Shown here piece after piece: positions 24,512-32,900 of a DNA stretch of 64,000 bases. The DNA comes from CAVWNR01 sp963756525 (lineage in GTDB: Bacteria; Actinomycetota; Actinomycetes; Mycobacteriales; Jatrophihabitantaceae). The translations under genes were made by a program, and so were the position numbers. Location: NCBI GenBank assembly GCA_963756525.1, contig CAVWNR010000001.1, positions 248,001-312,000 on the forward strand, in the 5' to 3' direction. The notes beneath the pieces are model-generated. The model was not told where the DNA came from and did not search any database. It saw nothing but the letters and a program-made list of their open reading frames with translations. How positions within the stretch are numbered: position 1 is the stretch's first letter; each line of letters opens with the position of its first letter.

Positions 24512-25012
24512 CTACAGGCGCAGCAGCATGCGGGTGTTGCCCAGCGTGTTTGGCTTGACGTACTCGAGGGCGAGGAACTCCGCGACGCCCGGGTCATATG
24601 AGCGGCGCAGCGCGTCGTAGGTATCGGGATCCACCGGCGTGCCGTCGATCTCGGTGAAGCCGAAGCGGGCGAAGAACTCGGTCTGGAAGGTCAGCGCGAA
24701 CAGCCGGGAGAGCCCCAGCTCGCGGGCGGCCGCGATCAGCGCGGTCATCAGCGTGCCGCCGACGCCCTGCCGTAGATGGTCCGGACGCACGGCGAGCGTG
24801 CGGACCTCGCCGAGATCGGCCCAGAGCACGTGCAGGGCGCCGCAGCCCACCACGGTGCCGTCCAGGTCGGCGACGCGGAAGTCCGGCACGTCCTCGTACA
24901 GGCTGACCAGCTCCTTGGCCAGCAGCTTGCGGCCGGAGCCGGCGTAGACGTCCACCAGCGTCTTGATCGCCGGCACGTCCGGCGTGCGAGCCCGCCGCAC
25001 GATCAGCGTCAC
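24512..25012 (-). CDS. ArgA-like amino-acid N-acetyltransferase
   Basis: A 166-residue GNAT protein corresponding to the short stand-alone N-acetylglutamate synthase found beside ftsK in mycobacteria (Rv2747-like). It shows VRRARTPDVPAIKTLVDVYA at the N-terminus and the conserved LLAKELVSLYEDVPDFRVAD. The acetyl-CoA loop is RPDHLRQGVGGTLM (R-x-x-G-x-G), and FFARFGFTEIDG follows. Gene order ftsK / acetyltransferase (opposite strand) / rimO / pgsA / cinA / clgR supports the call. The GTG at 25012 is 7 nt from a TACCGT hexamer, giving a probable leaderless start divergent from rimO. Expected role: acetylation of glutamate for arginine synthesis. Confidence 0.85.
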   Translation of the reverse strand: MTLIVRRARTPDVPAIKTLVDVYAGSGRKLLAKELVSLYEDVPDFRVADLDGTVVGCGALHVLWADLGEVRTLAVRPDHLRQGVGGTLMTALIAAARELGLSRLFALTFQTEFFARFGFTEIDGTPVDPDTYDALRRSYDPGVAEFLALEYVKPNTLGNTRMLLRL

Positions 25013-25019
25013 GCACGCG

Positions 25020-25025
25020 ACGGTA
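25020..25025 (-). promoter_or_regulatory. Candidate -10 box for the ArgA-like gene
   Basis: On the minus strand TACCGT ends 7 nt before the GTG start at 25012. The rimO -10-like box lies 46 bp to the right in the opposite orientation, so the two genes share a short divergent promoter region. Confidence 0.45.
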
Positions 25026-25070
25026 TCCGGTGGGCCTCCCGCGCGGCTGATTCGCAGCACGCACCGCGGG

Positions 25071-25076
25071 TACCCT
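25071..25076 (+). promoter_or_regulatory. Candidate -10 box for a leaderless rimO transcript
   Basis: TACCCT ends 6 nt before the rimO GTG. No Shine-Dalgarno lies between. Confidence 0.45.
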
Positions 25077-25082
25077 GCCAAG

Positions 25083-26468
25083 GTGCCCCCACCCGCGCAG
25101 CGCAGCGTTGCGCTCCTGACCCTGGGGTGCGCGCGCAACGAGGTCGACTCCGAGGAGCTGGCCGGGCGGCTGGACGCCGGCGGCTGGACGCTGGCCGACG
25201 CACAGGCCGCCGAGCTGATCCTCGTCAATACCTGCGGGTTCGTCGACTCGGCCAAGAAGGACTCCATCGACACCCTGCTCGCCGCGGCCGGCACCGGCCG
25301 GAGGGTCGTGGCCGTCGGCTGCCTCGCCGAGCGGTACGGCGATGAGCTGGCCGCGGCGCTTCCCGAGGCAGACGCGGTGCTCGGCTTCGACTCCTACCCA
25401 CAGATCGCCGCCCTGCTCGACGACGTGGTCGCAGGGCTTGCGCCGGCCGCACACCGGCCGCACGACCGGCGCACCCTGCTGCCGGTGACACCGGCACAAC
25501 GGCCGGCCGCCGCCGCGGACGTGAGCCTGCCCGGTCACGCCTGGCTTCCTGCCGCCCGGCGGCGGCTTTCCGACTCGCCGACGGCCTGCCTCAAGCTCGC
25601 CTCCGGCTGCGACCGGCGCTGCACGTTCTGCGCCATCCCGTCCTTCCGCGGCTCGTTCGTCTCCCGGCCGCCCGCGGAAGTGCTCGCCGAGGCGCGGTGG
25701 CTGGCCGGCACCGGCGCGCGGGAGCTCGTGCTGGTGAGCGAGAACTCCACCTCCTACGGCAAGGATCTCGGCGACCTGCGCGCGCTGGAGAAGCTCCTGC
25801 CGCAGCTCGCCGGGGTCGACGGCGTCGAGCGGGTCCGGGTGTCCTACCTGCAGCCGGCCGAGCTGCGCCCGTCGCTGCTCGAGGCGATCGCGACGACGCC
25901 CGGCGTGGCGCCCTACTTCGACCTGTCCTTCCAGCACGCCAGCCCGCCTGTCCTGCGTCGGATGAGACGGTTCGGGTCCGCCGAGGCCTTCCTGCAGCTG
26001 CTCGAGCGCATCCGTGAGCTCGCCCCGCACGCCGGCGCCCGGAGCAATGTCATCGTCGGCTTCCCGGGCGAGACCGAGGCCGATGTCGCGGAGCTGGAGC
26101 GCTTCTTGAGCGCCGCCCGGCTTGACGTCATCGGAGTATTCGGCTACTCCGACGAGGAGGGCACGGCGGCGGCGTCCCTTCCCGAGAAGCTTCCTGAGGA
26201 CGTGATCGGCGAGCGAGCCCGGCGGCTGTCCGACCTGGCCGAAGAGCTCGCCGCGCAGCGTGCGGAGGAGCGCATCGGCGAGCGGGTCGAGGTGCTGGTC
26301 GAGTCCGTCGAGGCTGGCGGCGTGTTCGGGCGGGCGGCGCACCAAGGCCCGGACGTCGATGGGACGACCACGCTGATCGGTGGAGCGCTGGCTGCGGGTC
26401 AGATCGTCAGCGCAGAGGTCGCCGGCAGCGACGGCGCGGACCTGCTCGCCCGGGTGCTGCGCCGGTGA
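25083..26468 (+). CDS. rimO: Ribosomal protein S12 methylthiotransferase RimO
   Basis: Radical-SAM enzyme that methylthiolates an Asp of ribosomal protein S12. The 461-residue protein has the N-terminal UPF0004 domain with its three cluster Cys (TLGCARNEVDS, NTCGFVDSA, VGCLAERYG) and the radical-SAM motif CDRRCTFC (CxxxCxxC) near residue 178. GFPGETEADV and a C-terminal TRAM-like segment follow. RimO rather than MiaB is indicated by TLGCARNEVDSE and by the position before pgsA. The other window member (miaB) has the MiaB-type YGCQMNVHDSE. The stop overlaps the pgsA GTG by 4 bp. Confidence 0.95.
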   Translation: MPPPAQRSVALLTLGCARNEVDSEELAGRLDAGGWTLADAQAAELILVNTCGFVDSAKKDSIDTLLAAAGTGRRVVAVGCLAERYGDELAAALPEADAVLGFDSYPQIAALLDDVVAGLAPAAHRPHDRRTLLPVTPAQRPAAAADVSLPGHAWLPAARRRLSDSPTACLKLASGCDRRCTFCAIPSFRGSFVSRPPAEVLAEARWLAGTGARELVLVSENSTSYGKDLGDLRALEKLLPQLAGVDGVERVRVSYLQPAELRPSLLEAIATTPGVAPYFDLSFQHASPPVLRRMRRFGSAEAFLQLLERIRELAPHAGARSNVIVGFPGETEADVAELERFLSAARLDVIGVFGYSDEEGTAAASLPEKLPEDVIGERARRLSDLAEELAAQRAEERIGERVEVLVESVEAGGVFGRAAHQGPDVDGTTTLIGGALAAGQIVSAEVAGSDGADLLARVLRR

Positions 26469-27106
26469 ATCCCTCGCGGCCCCTGCCGGCAGACCCGATC
26501 GCCGACCCGCACAGCGGGGTGTCGGCATGGAACCTCGCGAACGGGCTCACCGTGCTCCGCCTGCTGATGGTGCCGGTGTTCGCCGTCGCCCTGTTCCACG
26601 ACGGCGGCACGTCGACGAGCTGGCGGGTGGTCGCCTTTGTCATATTCGCGGTCGCCTCCGTCACCGACCGGTTCGACGGCGAGCTTGCGCGTCGCCGTGG
26701 CACGATCACCGAGTTCGGCAAGCTGGCTGACCCGCTCGCCGACAAGGCGCTGGTGGGCACTGCCCTGGTGGGCCTGTCGGTGCTCGGCGACCTGTCGTGG
26801 TGGGTCACCGTGGTAATGCTCGCCCGCGAGCTCGGGGTGACGCTGCTGCGGTTCTGGGTGATCCGCCACGGGGTCATGGCCGCCAGCCGGGGAGGCAAGG
26901 TCAAGACGCTGCTGCAGACGCTCGCGATCGGCCTCTACGTGCTCCCGCTGACCGGATGGCTGCACGCCGTCGCCGTGGTCGTGATGCTGGCCGCCGTCGC
27001 GCTGGCGCTGGTGACCGGCGCGGATTACGTCGCGCGGGCGGTCCGGCTGCGTCGGCGCAGGCCGGCCGGTGCGCTGCCGTCCCGGCTTCCCGGCGGCCCG
27101 GCGTGA
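26465..27106 (+). CDS. pgsA: CDP-alcohol phosphatidyltransferase (PgsA-like)
   Basis: Makes phosphatidylglycerophosphate from CDP-diacylglycerol and glycerol-3-phosphate, in the membrane. The 213-residue protein has the complete CDP-alcohol phosphotransferase signature D-x2-DG-x2-AR-x8-G-x3-D-x3-D, visible from DRFDGELARRRG to KLADPLADK around residues 68-94. Four to five membrane segments surround it. The GTG at 26465 overlaps the rimO stop, and its own stop overlaps the cinA GTG, so three genes are translationally coupled. It corresponds to mycobacterial pgsA3. Confidence 0.93.
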   Translation: MNPSRPLPADPIADPHSGVSAWNLANGLTVLRLLMVPVFAVALFHDGGTSTSWRVVAFVIFAVASVTDRFDGELARRRGTITEFGKLADPLADKALVGTALVGLSVLGDLSWWVTVVMLARELGVTLLRFWVIRHGVMAASRGGKVKTLLQTLAIGLYVLPLTGWLHAVAVVVMLAAVALALVTGADYVARAVRLRRRRPAGALPSRLPGGPA

Positions 27107-27603
27107 CATACGCCGAAGAACTCGCGCCGTTGCACGCCGAGCTGACGGCGCTGCGCGCGACGGTCGCGGTCGCCGAGTCGCTCACCGGCGGGCTGCTCAC
27201 CGCCGCGCTCACTGCCACGCCCGGGGCCAGCGCCACCGTCCGCGGGGGGCTGGTGGTGTACGCGACCGATCTGAAGACGACGCTCGCCGGTGTGGACGCC
27301 GCGCTGTTGGAGCGGCGCGGCGCGGTCGACCCGGACATCGCGCTGGCCCTCGCTCGCGGGGTCCGCGCGCGGCTCGGCGCGACATACGGGCTGGGCGTCA
27401 CCGGCGTCGCCGGCCCGGACCCGCAGGACGAGAAGCCGGTCGGCACCGTGTTCATCGCCCTCGCCGGTCCCGACGACGAGACGCTGGCCGAGCGCAGCTT
27501 CACCGGCGACCGGGCGGCCATCCGGCGCGCCGCCGTGGCGACGGCCGTGGAGTTGCTGAAACGGGAATGCGATGCGGCGATTACAGCGTTACGTTCGCTG
27601 TGA
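27103..27603 (+). CDS. cinA: CinA C-terminal domain (nicotinamide-nucleotide amidohydrolase)
   Basis: A 166-residue stand-alone CinA C-terminal domain of the PncC type, which deamidates nicotinamide mononucleotide to nicotinate mononucleotide. It shows VAVAESLTGGLL at residues 22-33, where the Ser/Thr-Gly-Gly are catalytic. It also has the VVYATDLKTTLAGV region and GVTGVAGPDPQDEKPVGTVFIA, the conserved substrate loop. The long N-terminal COG1058 domain of full CinA is absent, which is normal for actinobacteria. GTGA overlap with pgsA. The end of the gene contains a ClgR-box-like sequence serving the next gene. Confidence 0.93.
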   Translation: MTYAEELAPLHAELTALRATVAVAESLTGGLLTAALTATPGASATVRGGLVVYATDLKTTLAGVDAALLERRGAVDPDIALALARGVRARLGATYGLGVTGVAGPDPQDEKPVGTVFIALAGPDDETLAERSFTGDRAAIRRAAVATAVELLKRECDAAITALRSL

Positions 27604-27606
27604 GCG
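27593..27606 (+). promoter_or_regulatory. ClgR-box-like sequence upstream of clgR
   Basis: GTTCGC-TGTGA-GCG matches the GTTCGC-N5-GCG pattern described for ClgR in Streptomyces. It straddles the cinA stop codon, 174 bp before the clgR ATG and about 40 bp before a possible -10 hexamer (TACCGT near 27647). ClgR activates its own gene in relatives, so autoregulation is plausible. Confidence 0.5.
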
Positions 27607-27780
27607 GAGGGTGGTCGCGTCGGCCGTGCCCATCCGCCGCGGCAGGTACCGTTGAAGACTGACCGCCCGGATGGCGGTCATCGGTGTCACTGCGGCGAAG
27701 GTGGCCCGACTGACCGACGCTGATCCGCGCGGATCGGCAAGCCGAAGCGAACGTGAGCGACTCGAAGGGGGTTTCGCACC

Positions 27781-28128
27781 ATGGCAGTGCTACGACAAGT
27801 GGTCGGCGAGACCCTCCGCGGGCTGCGCCTGCGCCAGCGCCGGACGCTGCGCGAAGTCTCGTCCACGGCCCGGGTGAGCCTCGGTTACCTATCCGAGATC
27901 GAGCGGGGGCAGAAGGAGCCGTCCTCTGAGCTGCTTGCAGCCATCTGCGCGGCGCTGGACATCGAGCTCTCCGAGCTCTTTCGCGAGGTCACCGACACGC
28001 TGCGCCGGGAGGAGAAGCTGGCCGGGCACGCCGGCTCGCTGGCCGGAGCCGGAGCGGCCCGGCTCGCGGCGGCGCCCGGCGGGGAGGCCGGGCCGCAGGT
28101 CCGCTCGCGGCCGACCGTCGCCGCCTGA
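27781..28128 (+). CDS. clgR: ClgR-type XRE transcriptional regulator
   Basis: A 115-residue Cro/C1-type activator that controls clp protease genes and, in mycobacteria, the envelope-stress gene pspA. The N-terminal half is the helix-turn-helix domain: LRGLRLRQRRTLREVSSTAR, then VSLGYLSEIERGQKEPSSEL as the recognition region, near residues 13-55. The C-terminal third is Ala/Gly-rich and variable. ClgR proteins end in small residues that make them ClpP substrates; this one ends TVAA, which fits. The 177-bp upstream gap holds a ClgR-like box. pspA follows after 126 bp as in mycobacteria. Confidence 0.93.
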   Translation: MAVLRQVVGETLRGLRLRQRRTLREVSSTARVSLGYLSEIERGQKEPSSELLAAICAALDIELSELFREVTDTLRREEKLAGHAGSLAGAGAARLAAAPGGEAGPQVRSRPTVAA

Positions 28129-28254
28129 GGCGGGCGAGTCACCGGCCGCGGTAGTCGGGCGGGGGCTTGGCCGTCGCCCGCCACCTCGTGACACGATGAA
28201 CTAGGAGCGCGGTGTGCCCGCGCCGGTTCACGTACTGCTGGAGGGCGGATCAGG

Positions 28255-29100
28255 ATGGCCAACCCGTTCGTTCGGTCGTGGAAGTACTTCTCGGCCTGGT
28301 TCGGCGCCAAGGTCGACGAGAAGGCCGATCCCAAAATCCAGATCCAACAGGCCATCGAAGAGGCGCAGCGCCAGCACGAGGCGCTCACCCGCCAGGCCGC
28401 GAACGTCATCGGCAACCAGCGCCAGCTCGAGATGAAGCTCGACCGGCAGCTCAACCAGGTCGAAACCCTGCAGTCGCAGGCCCGGCAGGCCCTCGTCCTC
28501 GCCGACAAGGCCCGCGCCGACGGCGACGCCGACAAGGCCACCCAGTTCGAGGAGACCGCGCAGGCGCTCGCCAACCAGCTGGTCAGCGCCGAGACGTCCA
28601 TTCAGGACCTGAAGACCCTGCACGACCAGTCGCTGCAGGCGGCCCAGCAGGCGCGCGAGGCCGTGCAGAACAACGCGGTGATGCTGCAGGAGAAGCTCGC
28701 CGAGCGGACCAAGCTACTCACCCAGCTCGAGCAGGCGAAGATGCAGGAGTCGGTCTCCCGCTCGCTCAACCAGATGAGCGAGCTCGCCGCGCCGTCCAAC
28801 GTCCCGTCGCTCGAGGAGGTCCGCGACAAGATCGAGCAGCGCTACGCGACAGCGCTCGGCTCGGCTGACCTCGCCGGGAACTCCGTGGCCGGCCGGATGA
28901 TGGAGGTCAAGAAGGCCACTATCAACCTGAAGGGCTCGGCGCGGTTGGAGGAGATCCGGGCCTCGCTCGCCAGTGATCAGGGCACCGCGGCGATCGACGG
29001 CGGCTCCGCCCCGGCACTCGAGTCGATGCCCGCGAGCCCCGCCGAGCAGGCGGCCGTGCCCAACGTCGACACCGCGAAGGCGCCCGAACAGCAGCCCTGA
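28255..29100 (+). CDS. pspA: PspA/IM30 phage-shock protein
   Basis: Membrane-associated ESCRT-III-like protein that protects the cytoplasmic membrane under stress. The 281-residue sequence is the classic all-helical coiled coil: an amphipathic N-terminus (FVRSWKYFSAWFGAKVDEKA), then long heptad-rich helices to about residue 230 (for example QARQALVLADKARADGDADK). The Pro/Ala-rich tail is disordered. It corresponds to the mycobacterial 35-kDa antigen Rv2744c, which lies in the same clgR-pspA order. AGG precedes the ATG. A 13-bp stem hairpin directly after the stop ends the transcript against the convergent nei gene. Confidence 0.95.
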   Translation: MANPFVRSWKYFSAWFGAKVDEKADPKIQIQQAIEEAQRQHEALTRQAANVIGNQRQLEMKLDRQLNQVETLQSQARQALVLADKARADGDADKATQFEETAQALANQLVSAETSIQDLKTLHDQSLQAAQQAREAVQNNAVMLQEKLAERTKLLTQLEQAKMQESVSRSLNQMSELAAPSNVPSLEEVRDKIEQRYATALGSADLAGNSVAGRMMEVKKATINLKGSARLEEIRASLASDQGTAAIDGGSAPALESMPASPAEQAAVPNVDTAKAPEQQP

Positions 29101-29105
29101 CGTGT

Positions 29106-29150
29106 TGATCACGGGCCCGGCCGCGAGATCGGCGGCTGGGCCCGTGATCA
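29106..29150. terminator. Bidirectional hairpin between pspA and nei
   Basis: TGATCACGGGCCC at 29106-29118 pairs perfectly with GGGCCCGTGATCA at 29138-29150 (13 bp, 19-nt loop). It starts 6 nt after the pspA stop and overlaps the last codon of convergent nei by 3 bp, so it can terminate both. Confidence 0.75.
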
Positions 29151-29945
29151 TGTGTGGGCCGGGTGCGCACGCTGGCAGGCCGGGCACCAGTAGGTGCTGC
29201 GCCGATCCGGCGGGGCGCCCTGCTCGGCCCGCTCGATCGGGGTGCGGCAGCGCAGGCAGGCCTCGCCGCGGCGCTCGTATACCCAGTGCCGCTCGCCGCG
29301 CCGGGTGAGGCCGGTGGTGGACTGCTCGGGATGGTCGCGGTTGGCCCGCATCAGCCGGTGCGCGGTGGCGACCAGGCGCGCCAGGTCGGGCACCTGCCCG
29401 ACCGGCGTCCACGGATCGACTCGCTCGACGAACAGCGTCTCGGACTTGTACAGGTTGCCGATGCCGGCGAGGTTGCGCTGGTCGAGCAGCGCTTCGGCGA
29501 TCGGTCGCTGCGGCCGCTGGGTCAGCCGGCGCACCGCCTCCGTCGGATCCCAGTCCGGGCCCAGCAGGTCCGGCCCGAGATGGCCGACCAGCTCAGCCTC
29601 TCGGTCGGTGCCGACCAGGCGCAGGTCGTGGACGCGGTACCCGGCGGCGAGCCAGTCGTCGTTGCCGAGCAGGGCGCGGATGGCGTGCGCCGGGCCACCG
29701 CGCGGACGCTCCCCGGCGCGAACGAGCCGCCACTCGCCGTCCATCCGCAGGTGGCTGTGCAGGGTCAGCTCGGGCAGCCGGACCAGGATGTGCTTGCCCC
29801 GCGCGAGCACCTCGCGCACCACCTGGCCGTGCAGGTCGACCGTCGCCAGCGCCGGGACGCGTAGCTCGGCGGCCGTGAGCGTGCGTCCGGCCAGCGCGTC
29901 GTGCAGCCGCTTCGCGGTGAGCCAGACGGTGTCACCCTCAGGCAC
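29148..29945 (-). CDS. nei: Fpg/Nei family DNA glycosylase (endonuclease VIII type)
   Basis: Base-excision repair glycosylase/AP lyase for oxidised bases. The 265-residue protein starts PEGDTVW after the initiator, placing the catalytic Pro2-Glu3 correctly, and PEGDTV (rather than PELPEV) marks the Nei branch. Lys of GKHILVRL is the conserved beta-turn residue. LDQRNLAGIGNLYKSE is the H2TH motif, and the C-terminal zinc finger is CLRCRTP ... YWCPAC. The GTG at 29945 is fixed by the need for Pro at position 2. It overlaps the lhr stop by 8 bp; lhr-nei pairing is common in Actinobacteria. Confidence 0.95.
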   Translation of the reverse strand: MPEGDTVWLTAKRLHDALAGRTLTAAELRVPALATVDLHGQVVREVLARGKHILVRLPELTLHSHLRMDGEWRLVRAGERPRGGPAHAIRALLGNDDWLAAGYRVHDLRLVGTDREAELVGHLGPDLLGPDWDPTEAVRRLTQRPQRPIAEALLDQRNLAGIGNLYKSETLFVERVDPWTPVGQVPDLARLVATAHRLMRANRDHPEQSTTGLTRRGERHWVYERRGEACLRCRTPIERAEQGAPPDRRSTYWCPACQRAHPAHT

Positions 29946-32900
29946 GTAGCCGCAGCCCTCTCGGCGTCGGTCGGAAGCCGGCGGCCTGCAAGAAGGCGGC
30001 GAGCGGTGAGGTCGCGACCGGAGCGCCGTCGGCCCGCTCCACGGAGAGCCTGCCGAGCGCGCCGTCGCGCACGGCGAGTGCCAGCGCGTCGATCGCCGGC
30101 TGCAGCACGGCCGGCTCGTCGACGAACGACAGGAAGCTGCGCCCGCCCCGCTCGACGTACAGCGCGCACGCGCCGTCGACCAGCACGACGAGCGCGCCGG
30201 CCTTGCGTGCCGGCTGGTGACCCCGCTGCCCGCGAGCGGCCGGCGCGCCTGCAGCGTCTTGCCGGTCATCGTCCTCCGACCCGGCGCGGCCGGACGGCAC
30301 CGGCCAGGGAAGGGCGGCGCCGTACGGGTTGGCCGGGTCGGTCGCGGCTAGGACGACCGCCGGGGTGGCGGCGGTCGGCTGGGCGCGTAACCGGTCGACC
30401 GCGCCGGGCAGGGCGAACTGCGCGGCGCCCAGGCCCTCGACGAAGTAGCCGCGGCGGGCCCGGCCGGACTCCTCGGCGGCCTTCAGCACCGGGTACACGG
30501 CGGCAAACCCGCCGGGCAGGCGTTCGGCGGCGACCGCGCCGCGGGTGACGACCCCGTACCGGTCGAGCAGCGCATGAGCGGCGACCAGCGCACGGCGGGT
30601 CGGGTCGGTGTCGCGGTCGGGCAGCCGCGACCAGCGCCCGGTCATCGTGGGCGGGGCGGCGGCTCGTGCGCCCGCCGCACCGCGAGGCGGCGAGAGGCCC
30701 GCGTAGCGGCCGTACCGCGCGCGGGGCGGGCGGGGCCGGCGTGGGTGTGTGCTGCGCCCGCCGGTGAGCAGCGCGCGCACCGGCGCCAGCGTGTCGTTGG
30801 TGACCCATCCGGCCCACACCAGATCCCACACCGCGCCCGCTACCGCGTCGTCGGCCACTTCGACCCGCTCGGCGAGGCTGCGGAAGAAGAGTGCCTGGCC
30901 GTCACCCAACGCCGCAAGCACGGCCGCGGACGCACCGCTGACGTCGGTGTCGCCGGCCGCCGGCAGGAGCAGTTCGGCGCCGTCGGCCGGGGCGAGAACC
31001 AGCCAGCCGTCGTTGCCGGGCAGCGCGCCCGCCCCGCACCAGAGCATCTCGCCGGCGAGGGTCAGTTCGTCCAGCATGGCGGGGGAGTAGTCGGCGACCC
31101 GGGCCGGAAGGATCAGCGTCTCCAGCGCGCTCGCCGGCAGCGGCGAGCCCGCCAGCTGTTCAACCGCGCGCAGCACCCCGTCGACGCCCTGCGCCCGCGC
31201 ACCGACGCCCTGCCAGGCCGGCAGGAACCGCGCCAGGATCGCGGGCGGCGCCGGCTCGACCTCGCGGCGCAGCGCGGCGAGCGAGCGCCGCCGGATCAGT
31301 CGCAGCACCTCGGCGTCGCACCACTCTGCCTCGGTTGCGCCGGGCCCCGCGGTGTGGTCCGCGGCATGTGCGGCGATCTCGGACGGCAGGAAGTCGCCGG
31401 TCACCACCCGGCCGGCGGCACGCAGCCGCTGCAGCGTGGCGGTGACCACCGCGACGCCCAGTCCCAGCCGGACGGCGAGCCGAGAAGCGCGCAACGGGCC
31501 GTGCGTGCGCGCATAGCGGCCCACCAGGTCACCCAGCGGGTCGCGGACCGGTTCGGTGAACGCCTCCGGAACACCGACCGGCAGCGCGACGCCTAGCGCG
31601 TCGCGCACCCGCCCGGCGTCCTCGATCGCGAGCCACCGCTCCTCGCCGGCGATGCGGACCCGGATCGCTCGCCGCGCGGCCTCGAGCTCGGCCAGCTCGT
31701 CGGCGGTCGCGCCGCGAGCGACCGCCTCGACGGTGCTGAGATCGCCGAGCGTGCGCAGCAGGTCGTGTACTGCGTCCAGGCCGCGCGCGTGCCGCTCCGT
31801 CGGCAGCCGTTGCAGCTCGCCCTCGACCGCGATGATCGCGCCGGCGTCGAGGAGCTCGCGCAGCTCGGTGCTGCCGAGCAGCTCGCGCAGCAGAGTGGCG
31901 TCCAGGGAGAGCGCCTGCGCCCGCCGCTCGGCGAGCGGGGAGTCGCCCTCGTAGAGGAACATCCCGACGTAGCCGAACAGCAGCGACCGGGCGAACGGCG
32001 ACGGCGCCGGCGTCTCCACCTCGACCAGGCGCACCCGCCGCGCCGCGATGTCGCGCATGAGCCCAGCCAGGCCGGGCAGGTCGAACACGTCCTGCAGGCA
32101 CTCGCGCATCGCCTCGAGGACGACCGGGAACTCGCCGTACTCGCCGGCGACTTGGAGCAGCTGGTTGGCGCGCTGGCGCTGCTGCCACAGCGGCGTGCGG
32201 CGCCGCGGGTCGCGGCGGGGGAGCAGCAGCGCGCGGGCGGCACACTCGCGAAAGCGCGACGCGAACAGCGCCGATCCTCCGACCTCGGCGGTGACCAGCT
32301 GCTCGATGTCGTCGGCCTCGAACAGGGCGAGCTCGGCGCCCGGCGGCTCGGCGTCGGTGTCCGGGAGGCGCGCCACGATGCCGTCGTCGGAATGCATCGA
32401 CGTCACATCGATGCCGTACCGCTCACGCAGCCGCGCGGCGATCGCCAGCGCCCAGGGCGCGTTCACCGGCGCCCCGAAGGGCGAGTGGACCACCAGCCGC
32501 CAGTCGCCCAACTCGTCGCGGAACCGCTCGACGAGCACAGTGCGGTCGTCGGGCAGGTGCCGGGTGGCCTCCCGCTGCTCGGCGAGGTAGCCGACCAGGT
32601 TCGCCGCACCCCACTCGTCCAGGCCGGCGGCGCGGGCCCGGGCGACGGCGACGTCGGGGGGCGCCGCGGCGACCTCGCGCAGGAAGGCGCCGAGCGCGCG
32701 GCCCAGCTCCACCGGGCGGCCGGGCGCGTCGCCCTTCCAGAACGGCATCCGCCCGACCTCGCCGGGCGCCGGCGTCACCAGCACCCGGTCGTGGGTGATC
32801 TCCTCGATCCGCCATGACGACGATCCGAGCAGGAAGACGTCCCCGACTCGCGACTCGTACACCATCTCCTCGTCCAGCTCGCCCACCCGACGCCCGGTGC

